The position numbers and the translations under genes were made by a program. 64,000 nt of DNA from Pseudomonas mandelii (lineage in GTDB: Bacteria; Pseudomonadota; Gammaproteobacteria; Pseudomonadales; Pseudomonadaceae): positions 1 to 64,000 of the forward strand of contig NZ_RCZA01000006.1 of the NCBI RefSeq assembly GCF_006438925.1, given 5' to 3'. The notes under the pieces were generated by a model. That model did no database searches and was not told the origin of the DNA. It worked only from the letters and a program-made list of their open reading frames with translations. Positions 1 to 9,270 of this stretch are shown one piece after another. The first letter of the stretch is position 1; every line of letters begins with the position of its first letter.

Positions 1-547
1 AGCAGCCTCTGTTGCTGTCAAGCGGTTATTTTTCGAAGCTTTCAAAGTTTCCTTTGCAACTTCAACCACTTGCGCTTCCGATCTCTCGTTAGCGGGAGGC
101 GAATTCTACAGCGTTAGTCGCTGCTGTCAACACCTCTTTTACACCGCTTTCGACCGAGAAGATCGAATCGTTAAAAGAGCCAAACAACCTCGCTCTTTCA
201 ACTCCTTCTGGGCTTCGATGACCTGAAGCAACTCGCTGCCGAAAACTGCGTAACTCATTGTTTACCAAGGAGTTTTCCGTTTCGACTGCGCCGGAAGTGG
301 GGCGAATTATAGACTTCCAGAATCTGCCGTCAACACTTAATTGCGCTTTTCTATCAAACACTTGCAAAACGCCGGAAAACACCCCGTTTCTTCTATATAG
401 AAGAGCAAAACGAATCCTTCTATATAGAGGGATTGGAAATCACGAAGTCTTTGGATAGCTTTGCGCAGCCCCAAAACGAGAAACAGGACCAAGGACCAAG
501 CACCAAGCACCAAGCACCAAGTGCCTGATCCCCTTAGGACGGCCCAA
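1..547. other. Intergenic stretch, no gene supported
   Basis: No reading frame here has both a ribosome binding site and protein-like composition. The two short ORFs (89-382 minus, 258-458 plus) overlap each other and look like chance frames. The first 400 bases are T-rich and resemble untranslated DNA that recurs in Pseudomonas genomes, but I cannot assign it to a named element. Positions about 485-527 hold a short tandem array of a 7-base unit (CCAAGCA and variants), just downstream of the stop of the SDR gene on the minus strand. Confidence 0.5.
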
Positions 548-1423
548 TCAGCTGCCGTACACTTTCGCCGCGGGCACCGCCCGGGCCATCAATTGCTCTA
601 CCGCCCGCCCCACCTCGCCCACAGCCCAACGCCCTTGCCTGTCCAGTTCCGGACCTCTACGCCAGCCGTCAGCAATCGACAACTTGCCGCCCTCGACTTC
701 GAACATCTGCCCGTTGACCGCACTGGACGCTTGCGAGCCGAGCCAGACCACCAGCGGCGCAACGTTTTCCGGAGCGAAGTAGTCGAAGCCCTCTTCGGGT
801 ATTTTCATGGTATCGGCGAACACCTGCTCGGTCATTCCAGTGCGCGCGGCCGGGGCCAGGGCGTTGACGGTTATGCCATAGCGACCCAGTTCAGCCGCCT
901 GCACCAGCGTCAACGCAGCGATACCGGCCTTGGCAGCGGCATAGTTGGACTGACCGATGGAGCCCTGCAAACCGGCCCCGGAACTGGTGTTGATGATCCG
1001 CGCGCTCAACTGCGCACCACCCTTGGCCTGCTCGCGCCAGTAACGCGCGGCGTGGCTGGCGATACAGAAGTGGCCTTTGAGGTGCACGGCCACCACTGCA
1101 TCCCAGTCGGCTTCGGTGAGGCTGGCGAACATGCGGTCGCGACAGATGCCGGCGTTGTTGACCACCACGTCCAGGCCACCGAAGGTTTCGATGGCCTGGC
1201 GCACGATCAACGCCGCATCGTCGTAGCGGGTGATGTCGTTGCTGTTGGCCACGGCGCTTCCACCCTGCCCGAGAATTTCGCCGACCACGGCCAGCGCCGC
1301 TTCACGATTGATATCGTTGACCACCACTTTAGCGCCCTCGGCGGCGAAGGCCAGCGCGTAGGCGCGGCCCAGACCACCGCCGGCACCGGTGATGATCACC
1401 ACGCGGTTCTCACAGATTTTCAT
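548..1423 (-). CDS. SDR-family dehydrogenase, Rv3548c-like, last gene of the steroid ring C/D operon
   Basis: This 291-residue short-chain dehydrogenase has the Rossmann glycine motif TGAGGGLGRA near residue 14, NNAG near 90, and a catalytic Tyr in SNYAAAKAG. The length and the tail after the catalytic domain resemble the HSD17B4-type SDR of the mycobacterial KstR2 regulon (Rv3548c, from memory). It probably oxidises a hydroxyacyl-CoA during beta-oxidation of the steroid C/D rings. The ATG at 1423 follows GGGAG. It sits 26 bp after fadA6 at the end of a ten-gene minus-strand operon starting with hsaC. The exact substrate is inferred only. Confidence 0.75.
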   Translation of the reverse strand: MKICENRVVIITGAGGGLGRAYALAFAAEGAKVVVNDINREAALAVVGEILGQGGSAVANSNDITRYDDAALIVRQAIETFGGLDVVVNNAGICRDRMFASLTEADWDAVVAVHLKGHFCIASHAARYWREQAKGGAQLSARIINTSSGAGLQGSIGQSNYAAAKAGIAALTLVQAAELGRYGITVNALAPAARTGMTEQVFADTMKIPEEGFDYFAPENVAPLVVWLGSQASSAVNGQMFEVEGGKLSIADGWRRGPELDRQGRWAVGEVGRAVEQLMARAVPAAKVYGS

Positions 1424-1449
1424 GTTCCTGCTCCCTTCAAATACATCGC

Positions 1450-2598
1450 TTACAAGCGTTCGATAATCGTCACGTTGGCCTGGCCGCCGCCTTCGCACAT
1501 GGTCTGCAAGCCGAAGCGTCCCCCGCAGCGCTCCAGTTCATGCAACAGCGTGCACATCAACCGGGTGCCAGTGGCGCCCAGCGGATGGCCGAGGGCAATC
1601 GCCCCGCCGTTGACGTTGGTCTGTTCATGGGGATAACCCGTCTCCTTGAGCCAGGCCATGGCCACCGAGGCGAAGGCTTCGTTGATCTCCACCAGGTCGA
1701 TGTCTTCCAGCTTCATCCCTGCTCGCTTGAGTGCATAAGCGGTGGCCGGGATTGGAGCGGTGAGCATCCAGATCGGGTCTTCGGCGCGCACGCTGAGGTG
1801 GTGGATACGCGCGCGCGGTGTCAGTCCGTAGCGTTTGAGTGCAGTTTCAGAAACGATCAGCATCGCGCTGGCCGCGTCGCAGGTCTGGCTGGACACTGCC
1901 GCGGTCACCCGGTCGCAGCCAAACAGAACGTCCAGTTCGGCCATTTTCGCCAGGCTGGTGTGGCGCGGCGTTTCGTCGTGCACGACTCCGGCCAGAGGCA
2001 CGATTTCCCGGTTGAAACGCCCTTGCTCGATGGCCCGCAATGCCCGCTGATGGGACTCCAGTGAATAGGCTTCCAGTTGTTCGCGGGACAGCCCCCACTT
2101 CTCGGCAATCATCTGCGCCGAACGGAATTGAGTCGGCGGTTGTGCGCCATAACGCCGGACCCAACCTTCGGAGCCGCTGAACGGGTCACTGAAGCCCAGT
2201 GGTTCGGCAGCGATCATCGCCGAGGAAATTGGAATTTGGGTCATGGTTTGCACGCCGCCAGCGACGACCACATCCTGGGTGCCACTCATCACCGCTTGGG
2301 CGGCAAAGTGCACCGCTTGCTGGGACGAACCGCACTGGCGATCGATGGTGGTGCCGGGTACCGCCTGCGACAGGCCGGCAGCCAGCCAACAGGTGCGGGC
2401 AATGTCTCCGGCCAGCGGACCGATGGTGTCGACACAGCCGAAGATCACGTCGTCGTAATCGTCATCGGGGATGTCATTGCGCTCGACCAGCGCACGCAAG
2501 ACGTGGGCGCCCAGGTCGGCTGCATGTATCTGGCTCAAACCACCCTTGCGCCGCCCGATGGGTGTACGCAGGGCGTCGACAATATAGGCTTCAGGCAT
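1450..2598 (-). CDS. fadA6: Steroid-ring acetyl-CoA acyltransferase FadA6
   Basis: This 382-residue thiolase has its nucleophile Cys89 in DRQCGSSQQA, His in NEAFASVAMAW, the GGAIALGHPLGATG loop, and a C-terminal Cys in TMCEGGG. These segments match mycobacterial FadA6 (Rv3556c), including SSQQAV...QIPISSAM, better than FadA5 or housekeeping FadA. FadA6 performs a late thiolysis when the C/D-ring remnant is cut to central metabolites. The ATG at 2598 overlaps the upstream acyl-CoA dehydrogenase by 8 bp, indicating translational coupling. The family is secure; the orthology rests on remembered sequence. Confidence 0.85.
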   Translation of the reverse strand: MPEAYIVDALRTPIGRRKGGLSQIHAADLGAHVLRALVERNDIPDDDYDDVIFGCVDTIGPLAGDIARTCWLAAGLSQAVPGTTIDRQCGSSQQAVHFAAQAVMSGTQDVVVAGGVQTMTQIPISSAMIAAEPLGFSDPFSGSEGWVRRYGAQPPTQFRSAQMIAEKWGLSREQLEAYSLESHQRALRAIEQGRFNREIVPLAGVVHDETPRHTSLAKMAELDVLFGCDRVTAAVSSQTCDAASAMLIVSETALKRYGLTPRARIHHLSVRAEDPIWMLTAPIPATAYALKRAGMKLEDIDLVEINEAFASVAMAWLKETGYPHEQTNVNGGAIALGHPLGATGTRLMCTLLHELERCGGRFGLQTMCEGGGQANVTIIERL

Positions 2599-3655
2599 GG
2601 TGTACCTCGCAGTCAGTGTAGGAGCACGGCTTGCCGTAGAACAAAGCCGTGCGGATCCGCCCTTTATGATGGCCGCGATCACCCCAGACTTTGTCCAGTG
2701 CCCAGGCACGTTTCATGAACAAATGCAGGTCGACTTCCCAGGTGTAACCCATGGCGCCATGGGCCTGAATGGTGTTTTTCGCGGCGAGCATGGCGGCTTC
2801 CGAAGTTGCCAACTTGGCATGGGACACCAGCACGTCTTGCCCCGGTTGCTGCTCGGCCAGTGCATAGGCGGCGCGATACAGCGGCCCTTTGGCGAACTCG
2901 ATCTGCACCGCGACGTTGGCCATCAAATGCTTGACCGCCTGAAACGAACCTACCGGTTTGCCGAACTGTTTGCGTTCAAAGGTGTAATCCACCGCGAGGT
3001 CGACCATGCGTTTGGCCAGCCCCAGCATTTGCGCGGCACAGCCCAGCGCGCCACGATTAAACGCGGCGGCCCACAAGCGCCGGCCCTGTTCGCCAGCGGC
3101 CACGCAGGTGGCGGACGTTGGCGTCCAGTCGACCTGAAACAGCTGGCGACTGGGATCGACCGACACATTGCGGGTCAAGCGCACTGCGTCAGGTTCGACC
3201 GCATGCACCTCATCGCCATGAGCCAATAACAGCAAATCGGCGACATGAGCATCGCTGACCAGCGGGTTACCTGGCTCGGCAATCGCCAACCGTGCGCGGC
3301 CTTGCGCGACGCGCGCCAGCCAGTGCTGTTTGAGTACCGCGTGGCTTTCATCAAGGGCGGCGAGCAACGGCACGCCGATCAGCATCGTGTCCACCAGCGG
3401 CTCGGGCAGGCCGGCATAACCACATTCCTGAGCGAGCAGAATGAAGTCCAGCTCATTCATGCCCATCCCGTCTTGCTCTTCGGGAACGGTCAGCGCAGTC
3501 AGGCCCAGCTCCACCAATTGGGCCCAGAGCTGATCGCTGCGCCCGCTGTCGCTGAGCCACATTTCGCGAATGCGCTCCGGGGTGACCTCGTTGATCAGAA
3601 AACTCCTGACGTTGTCCTGGAACAACAACTGGTCGCGGCTGAAACTAAAATCCAT
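2591..3655 (-). CDS. Acyl-CoA dehydrogenase, small subunit of a probable heteromeric steroid ACAD
   Basis: This 354-residue FAD-dependent acyl-CoA dehydrogenase has a C-terminal segment (FERKQFGKPVGSFQAVKHLMA, then IQAHGAMGYTWE) typical of the family. It lies 10 bp downstream of a second, longer ACAD gene. Adjacent ACAD pairs in steroid clusters commonly form alpha2beta2 heterotetramers in which one subunit lacks part of the active site (FadE31-33 and IpdE1/IpdE2 types). It therefore probably dehydrogenates a C/D-ring acyl-CoA intermediate with the product of 3666-4832. The precise subunit identity cannot be set from sequence reading. Confidence 0.8.
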   Translation of the reverse strand: MDFSFSRDQLLFQDNVRSFLINEVTPERIREMWLSDSGRSDQLWAQLVELGLTALTVPEEQDGMGMNELDFILLAQECGYAGLPEPLVDTMLIGVPLLAALDESHAVLKQHWLARVAQGRARLAIAEPGNPLVSDAHVADLLLLAHGDEVHAVEPDAVRLTRNVSVDPSRQLFQVDWTPTSATCVAAGEQGRRLWAAAFNRGALGCAAQMLGLAKRMVDLAVDYTFERKQFGKPVGSFQAVKHLMANVAVQIEFAKGPLYRAAYALAEQQPGQDVLVSHAKLATSEAAMLAAKNTIQAHGAMGYTWEVDLHLFMKRAWALDKVWGDRGHHKGRIRTALFYGKPCSYTDCEVHHA

Positions 3656-3665
3656 GGTCTATTCC

Positions 3666-4832
3666 TCAGGCACGCGGCATGCCGAGCATGCGTTCGGCAA
3701 TGATGTTGCGCTGGATCTCGTTGGTGCCGGCATAGATCGGTCCGGCCTGGGCAAACAGAAAACCTTCCAGCCAATGGCCGACGTCGCCCGCAGCAGGTGC
3801 TTCGGGCAGCAGCTCGCCACGCGAGCCGAGAATGCTCATGGCGGTGTCGTGCATGCGCTGATCGAGTTCCGACCAGAAGATTTTGTTGGTCGAAGACTCC
3901 GGTCCGATCTTGCCGCCCTGCACCAGTTTCGAGGCGGTCATGTAGGTGCTCAGGGTGTAAGCCTCGGCGTCCAGCCAGGCGCGCATCACCGACTCGCCAA
4001 TGGCCGGATCACGATCAGCCTGCTCGCGGTTGGCCAGGTACAGCTGCACCAGTCGCCGAGCGGTTTCCTGAAAACGTGCGGGTGAACGCAGCAGCAAACC
4101 GCGCTCGAATCCGGCGGTGGACATCGCCACATGCCAACCCATCCCCTCGCCGCCCAGCGCGTTTTCCACTGGAACCTTGACGTCGTCGAAGAAAATCTCG
4201 GCGAACCCGGGCAAGCCATTGAGCTGAGGAATCGGCCGTACCGTGATTCCCGGACTGTCGAGCGGCAGCAGAATAAACGTCAGGCCCTGATGGCGCTGCG
4301 AATGAGGGTCGGTGCGGAAAATGCCGAATACCCAGTCAGCCCACACGGCGCGAGTCGACCAGGTTTTCTGGCCGTTGATCACGTAATGGTCGCCGACCCG
4401 TTCGGCGCGCGAGCGGATCGCCGCCATGTCGGAGCCGGCGCCTGGCTCGGACCAGGCCTGGGCCCAGATATCTTCACCGGTGGCCATTCGTGGCAAAAAG
4501 CGCGCTTTCTGTTCGTCGCTGCCATATTCCATCAGCGTCGGGCCGAGCAGGAAGATGCCGTTCTGGTTAACCCGTGCAGGCGCGCCAGAGCGGTAGTACT
4601 CCTCCTCGAAGATCAACCACTCGATCAAGTCGCAACCGCGCCCACCGAGATCGGTCGGCCAGGTGACCATGCCCCAACGACCGTCGTTAAGCCGGTTTTC
4701 CCAGGCACGGTGCTCAGCAAAGCCTTGCTCGGTGTCGAATGATTGCAGCGGTTCACGGGGTACATTGGCCGCCAGCCAGGTCCGCGCCTCGGCGCGAAAG
4801 GCCTGCTGGGCCGGGGTGTATGTCAGGTCCAT
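3666..4832 (-). CDS. Acyl-CoA dehydrogenase, FadE31-type
   Basis: A 388-residue acyl-CoA dehydrogenase with the N-terminal helical domain, the central beta domain carrying AWSEPGAGSDMA and INGQKTWST, and the C-terminal GTNEIQRNIIAERMLGMP signature. It resembles the FadE30/FadE31 class of steroid ring-degrading enzymes. It probably pairs with the adjacent shorter ACAD and transfers electrons to ETF. The ATG at 4832 follows GAAGG and gives a 10-bp gap from echA20; an upstream in-frame start would run into that gene. Confidence 0.82.
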   Translation of the reverse strand: MDLTYTPAQQAFRAEARTWLAANVPREPLQSFDTEQGFAEHRAWENRLNDGRWGMVTWPTDLGGRGCDLIEWLIFEEEYYRSGAPARVNQNGIFLLGPTLMEYGSDEQKARFLPRMATGEDIWAQAWSEPGAGSDMAAIRSRAERVGDHYVINGQKTWSTRAVWADWVFGIFRTDPHSQRHQGLTFILLPLDSPGITVRPIPQLNGLPGFAEIFFDDVKVPVENALGGEGMGWHVAMSTAGFERGLLLRSPARFQETARRLVQLYLANREQADRDPAIGESVMRAWLDAEAYTLSTYMTASKLVQGGKIGPESSTNKIFWSELDQRMHDTAMSILGSRGELLPEAPAAGDVGHWLEGFLFAQAGPIYAGTNEIQRNIIAERMLGMPRA

Positions 4833-4842
4833 GAGAGTGCCT

Positions 4843-5598
4843 TCAGCCGTTGAAGTGGGCATCGCGCTTCTCGACGAACGAGTCGCGTGCTTCCTGTGAG
4901 TCCAGTGAGCGATAGGCCTCGAGCGTGAAGCCCTGCTCCCAGCGATATTTGTCTTCCAGATTGCCGTCTTCGATACCGCTCAGCGCTTCCTTGGCGAGGC
5001 TGATCATGGCCGGACTCTTGGCGGCGATGGTGCGGGCGATCTGCAACGCGGCCTCACGCAAGTCCTCGCGCTTGACCACACGCTCGACCGCACCCAGGCG
5101 CCAGGCCTCGGCGGCGTCGATCATCTCGCCGGTGAAGTACATGTGACGGACCTTCTGCACCGGGAACAACCGCTGCAAATGCGCACCGCCACCCATGGCA
5201 CCGCGATCGACCTCAGGTACGCCGAAACTGGCGCACTCGGAGGCCACCAGAATGTCGGCCGCACCGCAGATGCCGATGCCGCCGCCGAGGACGAAGCCGT
5301 GTACGGCAACGATCACCGGTTTCGGGTTGCGGTGGATCGCCTTGAAGCTGTCGTAGTTGCCTTTGTTCACTGCCACGATCAGGTTGCCGTCGGCGGCCAG
5401 TTCCTTGATGTCGACCCCGGCGCAGAAGCCGCGCCCTTGGGCGCGAATCACGATCACCCGCACGCTGGCGTCGCGACCGAGGCCTTCGATCTCGCTGGCG
5501 ATATCGGCCCAGCCCTGGCAATTGAAGGCGTTGACCGGTGGCTGGTTGAACACCAGTTCGGCAATGCCGTTATCGATACTGACGCTAAATGGTTTCAT
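4843..5598 (-). CDS. echA20: EchA20-like ring-D-opening hydrolase (crotonase fold)
   Basis: This 251-residue crotonase-fold protein matches mycobacterial EchA20 in segments such as RGFCAGVDIKEL, VLGGGIGICGAADILVAS and FGVPEVDRGA. In Mycobacterium, EchA20 hydrolytically opens the last ring after HIP-CoA side-chain processing, immediately before IpdAB acts. The ATG at 5598 follows AAGGGGAAAGG. The gene lies 11 bp after ipdC in the hsaC operon. The general annotation enoyl-CoA hydratase would be correct for the fold but probably not for the reaction. Confidence 0.83.
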   Translation of the reverse strand: MKPFSVSIDNGIAELVFNQPPVNAFNCQGWADIASEIEGLGRDASVRVIVIRAQGRGFCAGVDIKELAADGNLIVAVNKGNYDSFKAIHRNPKPVIVAVHGFVLGGGIGICGAADILVASECASFGVPEVDRGAMGGGAHLQRLFPVQKVRHMYFTGEMIDAAEAWRLGAVERVVKREDLREAALQIARTIAAKSPAMISLAKEALSGIEDGNLEDKYRWEQGFTLEAYRSLDSQEARDSFVEKRDAHFNG

Positions 5599-5609
5599 GC
5601 CTTTCCCCT

Positions 5610-6677
5610 TCACGACACACGGCGGCACAGCGCGTCCAGACGCAATTCGGCGTCACGGACGATCTGCTCAATCAATTGGGCGCAGCTGGGCAAGCTGTCG
5701 ATAGACGCGGCGATCTGGCCGGCGGGCAGTACACCTTCGGCGGGTAACCCGTCGACCATCGCTTTCTGAATCACCATCGGCGCGTTGGCGGCCATGATGC
5801 TTTGGGCGGCCGTCAGCTCACCGCTGCCGCGCATTTTCAAAACACTGCCGAGCAGTTGCGTCAGGCTCATGCCACTGTGGCGGCGGTAAGCCAGGCCACT
5901 GCGGACCGCCAACAACAAGCGTTTGAGACCACCACTCGCTTCAAGCTGGTTGAGCAATTCGTTGCGAATCATCCGTTGCGGCATACCGTCGATGGCGCGA
6001 CTGATGATGATCGCCGCCGGGTCCTTGACCGCGAGGTAACGCGACAGGGTCGCCTGCGGCACCGGACTGTCGGCGCACATCAGAAAGCGCGTGCCCATGG
6101 CGATGCCTTCGGCGCCATAGGCCAGGGCCGAGACCAGGCCTTTACCGTCCTTGAAACCACCGGCGGCTACCACTGGCACCGAGACTGCGTTGACGACTTG
6201 ATCGAGCAGCAACGAAGTGGGCACCGAGCCGGTATGCCCGCCGCCCTCGCCGCCCTGTACGGTGACCGCATCGGCGCCCATTTCCACGGCTTTCTGCGCG
6301 TGCTTGAGTGCTCCAACGGTGGGGATGCACACCACACCGGCGTCCTTCAGACGGCTAATCATTTGCTTGCCGGGCGAGCGGCTGTAGCTGACTGCCCTGA
6401 CGTTGTGGCGCAGCACCAGCTCGACGATCTCTGCGGCGTTGGCCTGGTACATATGGAAATTGACCCCGAAAGGCTGACCGGTCAGACGCCGGGTTTCGAG
6501 GATCGCTGCCTCCATCCGCTGAGGCTCGATGGTCGCCCCGGCGAGAAAGCCGAAGCCACCGGCATTGCCCGTGGCCGCCACCAGTTTCGGATCGGCAACC
6601 CAGCCCATCGCGGTCTGGATGATCGGATAGCGACAGCCCAGTAATTCGGTCAGACGGGTATTCAAAGAGATCGCCAT
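5610..6677 (-). CDS. ipdC: IpdC-like flavin-dependent enzyme of HIP catabolism
   Basis: A 355-residue TIM-barrel flavoprotein of the nitronate monooxygenase/2-nitropropane dioxygenase family, with TAMGWVADPKLVAATGNAGG at the N-terminus, the QGGEGGGHTG phosphate-binding loop and AAGGFKDG. In actinobacterial steroid clusters the member next to ipdA/ipdB is IpdC (Rv3553), needed for removal or reduction of the ring hydroxyl of 5-OH-HIP-type CoA esters. The ATG at 6677 is preceded by GGAGCG; a GTG at 6683 is an alternative. It begins 2 bp after the upstream hydratase stop codon. Confidence 0.82.
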   Translation of the reverse strand: MAISLNTRLTELLGCRYPIIQTAMGWVADPKLVAATGNAGGFGFLAGATIEPQRMEAAILETRRLTGQPFGVNFHMYQANAAEIVELVLRHNVRAVSYSRSPGKQMISRLKDAGVVCIPTVGALKHAQKAVEMGADAVTVQGGEGGGHTGSVPTSLLLDQVVNAVSVPVVAAGGFKDGKGLVSALAYGAEGIAMGTRFLMCADSPVPQATLSRYLAVKDPAAIIISRAIDGMPQRMIRNELLNQLEASGGLKRLLLAVRSGLAYRRHSGMSLTQLLGSVLKMRGSGELTAAQSIMAANAPMVIQKAMVDGLPAEGVLPAGQIAASIDSLPSCAQLIEQIVRDAELRLDALCRRVS

Positions 6678-6679
6678 GC

Positions 6680-7552
6680 TCACGCTCCGCCCGAAGTGCG
6701 TTGCGAACTGGCCATGGCCTTGGCGTCATATCCGCCGAGTCGGTCACCTGACACCAGTTCATTGTGCGCATGGGCGAAGTGGTGCAGGCCGAAGACCATG
6801 TCCATGGTCGCGCGCTTGCCCATCAAGTCTTCGGCGTTGTTGACTGCCTGCTTGCTCAATTGCAGACCGAGGCGCGGCATCTGCGCGATGCGTCCGGCGA
6901 TGTCGAGGGTTTGCTGTTCCAGTTCATCGCGGGCCACTACCCGGTTGAGCATGCCCATTTGATAGGCGCGCGCCGCCGGCATGCGCTCGCCGAGGAACAA
7001 AAACTCCTTGGCGATTCGCGAGTTCAACTCATGCACATGGGCGAAGTACTCGACGCCGGGAATGCCCATTCGCACCACCGGATCCGCGAAGTAAGAATCC
7101 TCACTGGCGACGATCAGGTCGCAGACCCAAGCCAGCATCAGCCCGCCCGCGATGCACGCCCCCTGAACCATGGCGATGGTTGGCTTGGGCATTTCGCGCC
7201 AGCGGCGGCACATGCCCAGATAGACTTCCTGCTCCCGGGCGTAGAGAAACTCGCCGCCCGGCTTGTTCACGTGGTCGTACCACAGGCTGGCACGGTCGAA
7301 GGACTGATCGATGTCGCGGCCCGGCGTGCCGATGTCATGCCCCGCGGAGAAATGCTTGCCGGCACCACGCAGTACGATGACTTTCACCTCATCGTCAGCG
7401 CAGGCCCGGCGGAACGCCGCGTCCAGCGCGTAGGTCATCTGCGAGTTCTGCGCGTTGTGGTACTCGGGGCGATTCATGGTGACCAGGGCCACCGCTCCAC
7501 GCACCTCGTAAAGCACCACGTCGGCCTCGTTCTTGTCGTTATGTTCAGCCAT
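6680..7552 (-). CDS. Enoyl-CoA hydratase of steroid ring degradation
   Basis: A 290-residue crotonase-family protein with RPEYHNAQN, an oxyanion-hole segment FSAGHDI, and GACIAGGLMLAWVCDLIVAS. It is longer than EchA20 and has an acidic insertion with YDHVNKPGGEFLYAREQE in the middle. It probably hydrates an unsaturated C/D-ring acyl-CoA, comparable in role to ScdN of Comamonas. The ATG at 7552 follows GGAGA; the GTG at 7555 is a weaker alternative. It sits between ipdB and ipdC. Confidence 0.78.
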   Translation of the reverse strand: MAEHNDKNEADVVLYEVRGAVALVTMNRPEYHNAQNSQMTYALDAAFRRACADDEVKVIVLRGAGKHFSAGHDIGTPGRDIDQSFDRASLWYDHVNKPGGEFLYAREQEVYLGMCRRWREMPKPTIAMVQGACIAGGLMLAWVCDLIVASEDSYFADPVVRMGIPGVEYFAHVHELNSRIAKEFLFLGERMPAARAYQMGMLNRVVARDELEQQTLDIAGRIAQMPRLGLQLSKQAVNNAEDLMGKRATMDMVFGLHHFAHAHNELVSGDRLGGYDAKAMASSQRTSGGA

Positions 7553-7576
7553 CACTTTTCTCCGAAACGGGGGCGC

Positions 7577-8365
7577 TCAGCGTTGGCCTGGCGGGTTGTC
7601 TTTGAGCTGGCTGGCACGCAGGTTGTGCGGGTCCAGGCGCTGGATCAGCTGCAATTGCTCGACGGTCGGGGCAGCCGTGGTCGGGCAGTCGTGCGGTACA
7701 TGCAGGGCAAATCCGGTGTTGTCCTGAACCTCGGCCACCGTCACGCCGGGGTGCAGCGAGCGAATGCGCATTTGCCGCTGTGGTCCCTGGAAATCCAGGA
7801 CGCAGAGGTCAGTGATGATCAGGCGGATATCGATGTCGTCCAGCGACCAGCCGCGCGCCAGACGCGCCGGGTTGTAGCCGACCGAGGCGACCATATCGAC
7901 CTCGCCTTCGACGAACACCCGACGGTTGTGGCCGGGCACGCAAAATGAGTTGGCGTGGCTGATGGAGTTGCCGGGAAAACCGCGCACGCCGAGCATTTGC
8001 GCCTTGGGCTTGGCGTAGTCACCGATGCACGAAATGTTGGCCTGGCCGAAGCGGTCGATCTGAGTCGGGCCGACCAGCGCATGGCGCTTGCCGCCCCACA
8101 CGTTGTCGAAAATCCGCGAAAAACCCATCCAGCTGTCGCGCTTGGGCTGGTAGCCGTTGCGCGCGCCGAGCGGCACCGGCTCGGCGACCATGTAGGCTTC
8201 GGAATCGGTCATCAGCAGCTGCGGATTGCTGCCGAGCATGCTCAATGAGGCGGCCAGGCGCGGGATCACGCCGATGCCGCTGGCCAGAACCTCGCCATCG
8301 TCGCGCCAGGCTTCGGAGGCGGCGCAGATCATCAGTTCGGCGAGGCTGTAAGTGGTAGTGCTCAT
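7577..8365 (-). CDS. ipdB: IpdB, small subunit of the COCHEA-CoA ring hydrolase
   Basis: This 262-residue protein has the CoA-transferase family I beta-subunit fold (LASGIGVIPRLAA, VGPTQIDRFGQANIS, FVEGEVDMVASVGYNPARLARGW). Next to ipdA it corresponds to IpdB. IpdAB is not a CoA transferase; it hydrolyses the final carbocycle of COCHEA-CoA in steroid catabolism. A 12-bp gap separates it from ipdA. Automated annotation would likely call it a glutaconate or acetate CoA-transferase beta subunit. Confidence 0.88.
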   Translation of the reverse strand: MSTTTYSLAELMICAASEAWRDDGEVLASGIGVIPRLAASLSMLGSNPQLLMTDSEAYMVAEPVPLGARNGYQPKRDSWMGFSRIFDNVWGGKRHALVGPTQIDRFGQANISCIGDYAKPKAQMLGVRGFPGNSISHANSFCVPGHNRRVFVEGEVDMVASVGYNPARLARGWSLDDIDIRLIITDLCVLDFQGPQRQMRIRSLHPGVTVAEVQDNTGFALHVPHDCPTTAAPTVEQLQLIQRLDPHNLRASQLKDNPPGQR

Positions 8366-8377
8366 CGCAAGGCTCCC

Positions 8378-9259
8378 TTAAAAAATCGGCAACGGCAGTT
8401 GGCGGATTGCAGCCAGGCCGCCGACCTTGTCCAGATACTGTTCGTGGGTGCAGTCGACGTAGTTGCGGACATAGTCCTGCCAGCCATCGACGGCTTGGGC
8501 CGAAGCGTTGTAAGCCTTGAAGTGCGCCACGTCGAAACCGTACAGCGGCGCGCAGGAAGACGGATGCGCACCGCCCGGCACGTGGGCCACGGCGGTGGTC
8601 AGGTTGCGTTCCCAGAACACTTGATGCGCGTGCCCGGCATCGGCGTGGAAATACTCGCTGTCCACCAGTTCGTCGCAGGTCACGTAGCTGCGGGTCGCGG
8701 CACGTACGAACAGGTCGTCCATGTAGTGATCGGGGCCGCTGATCTGGCAGACACCACGCGTATCGGCACGGTCGACGTGAATCAGCGCCGCATCGAGTTT
8801 GAGCGCTGGCATCGCGACCCAGTCCTTACCATCGGCATAGGGCGAGGCAATCAACTTGATCTGCCGGTTGTGCCGCAGCACATCGGTGCCCAGGCCTACT
8901 GCCGTCGGAATAAATGGCACATTCATCGCTGCGGCCCGCAGACCGAGCAGGAGCATGCCTTCGTCGATTTCCATCACCTCCAGCGCCGCCTCCTGGCGTG
9001 CCTTGCGGAAGTACGGTTCCAGTGGAATGAAATCCAGGGAAACAAAGGCGAACACCAGCTTCTTGATCTTGCCGGCCGCGCAGAGCATGCCAACATCCGC
9101 ACCACCGTAGGCGACCACGGTGAGGTCCTTGAGGTCCGAGCGCAAAATCTCCCGCACCAACGCCATGGGTTTGCGCCGCGGCCCCCAGCCACCGATACCG
9201 ATGGTCATGCCGTCACGCAGTTGGCCGACCATCTCGGCCGTGGTCATTCGCTTGTCCAT
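8378..9259 (-). CDS. ipdA: IpdA, large subunit of the COCHEA-CoA ring hydrolase
   Basis: About 293 residues, CoA-transferase alpha fold, with AQLRDGMTIGIGGWG-like N-terminus (here VGQLRDGMTIGIGGWGPRRK), VVAYGGADVGMLCAAGK and a C-terminal PGGAHP segment. It matches mycobacterial IpdA (Rv3551) closely by memory. Together with IpdB it opens the last ring. Start choice: ATG at 9259 gives the best spacing from GAGGA; ATGs at 9265 and 9274 are also in frame, the latter overlapping the hsaC stop. Confidence 0.88.
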   Translation of the reverse strand: MDKRMTTAEMVGQLRDGMTIGIGGWGPRRKPMALVREILRSDLKDLTVVAYGGADVGMLCAAGKIKKLVFAFVSLDFIPLEPYFRKARQEAALEVMEIDEGMLLLGLRAAAMNVPFIPTAVGLGTDVLRHNRQIKLIASPYADGKDWVAMPALKLDAALIHVDRADTRGVCQISGPDHYMDDLFVRAATRSYVTCDELVDSEYFHADAGHAHQVFWERNLTTAVAHVPGGAHPSSCAPLYGFDVAHFKAYNASAQAVDGWQDYVRNYVDCTHEQYLDKVGGLAAIRQLPLPIF

Positions 9260-9270
9260 CGTCATCGTCC

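Noticed and set aside
89..458. Two small ORFs at the window start
   Set aside because: Overlapping opposite frames without SD or protein-like composition.
461..1636. Long plus-strand ORF opposite the SDR and thiolase genes
   Set aside because: It is the antisense shadow of 548-1423 and 1450-2598; composition is His/Arg-rich and there is no SD.
5610..6677. Nitronate monooxygenase for nitroalkane detoxification
   Set aside because: The position between echA20 and ipdAB supports IpdC.
7577..9259. Acyl-CoA:CoA transferase subunits
   Set aside because: The fold is right but the sequence and neighbours are those of IpdAB, which are ring hydrolases.
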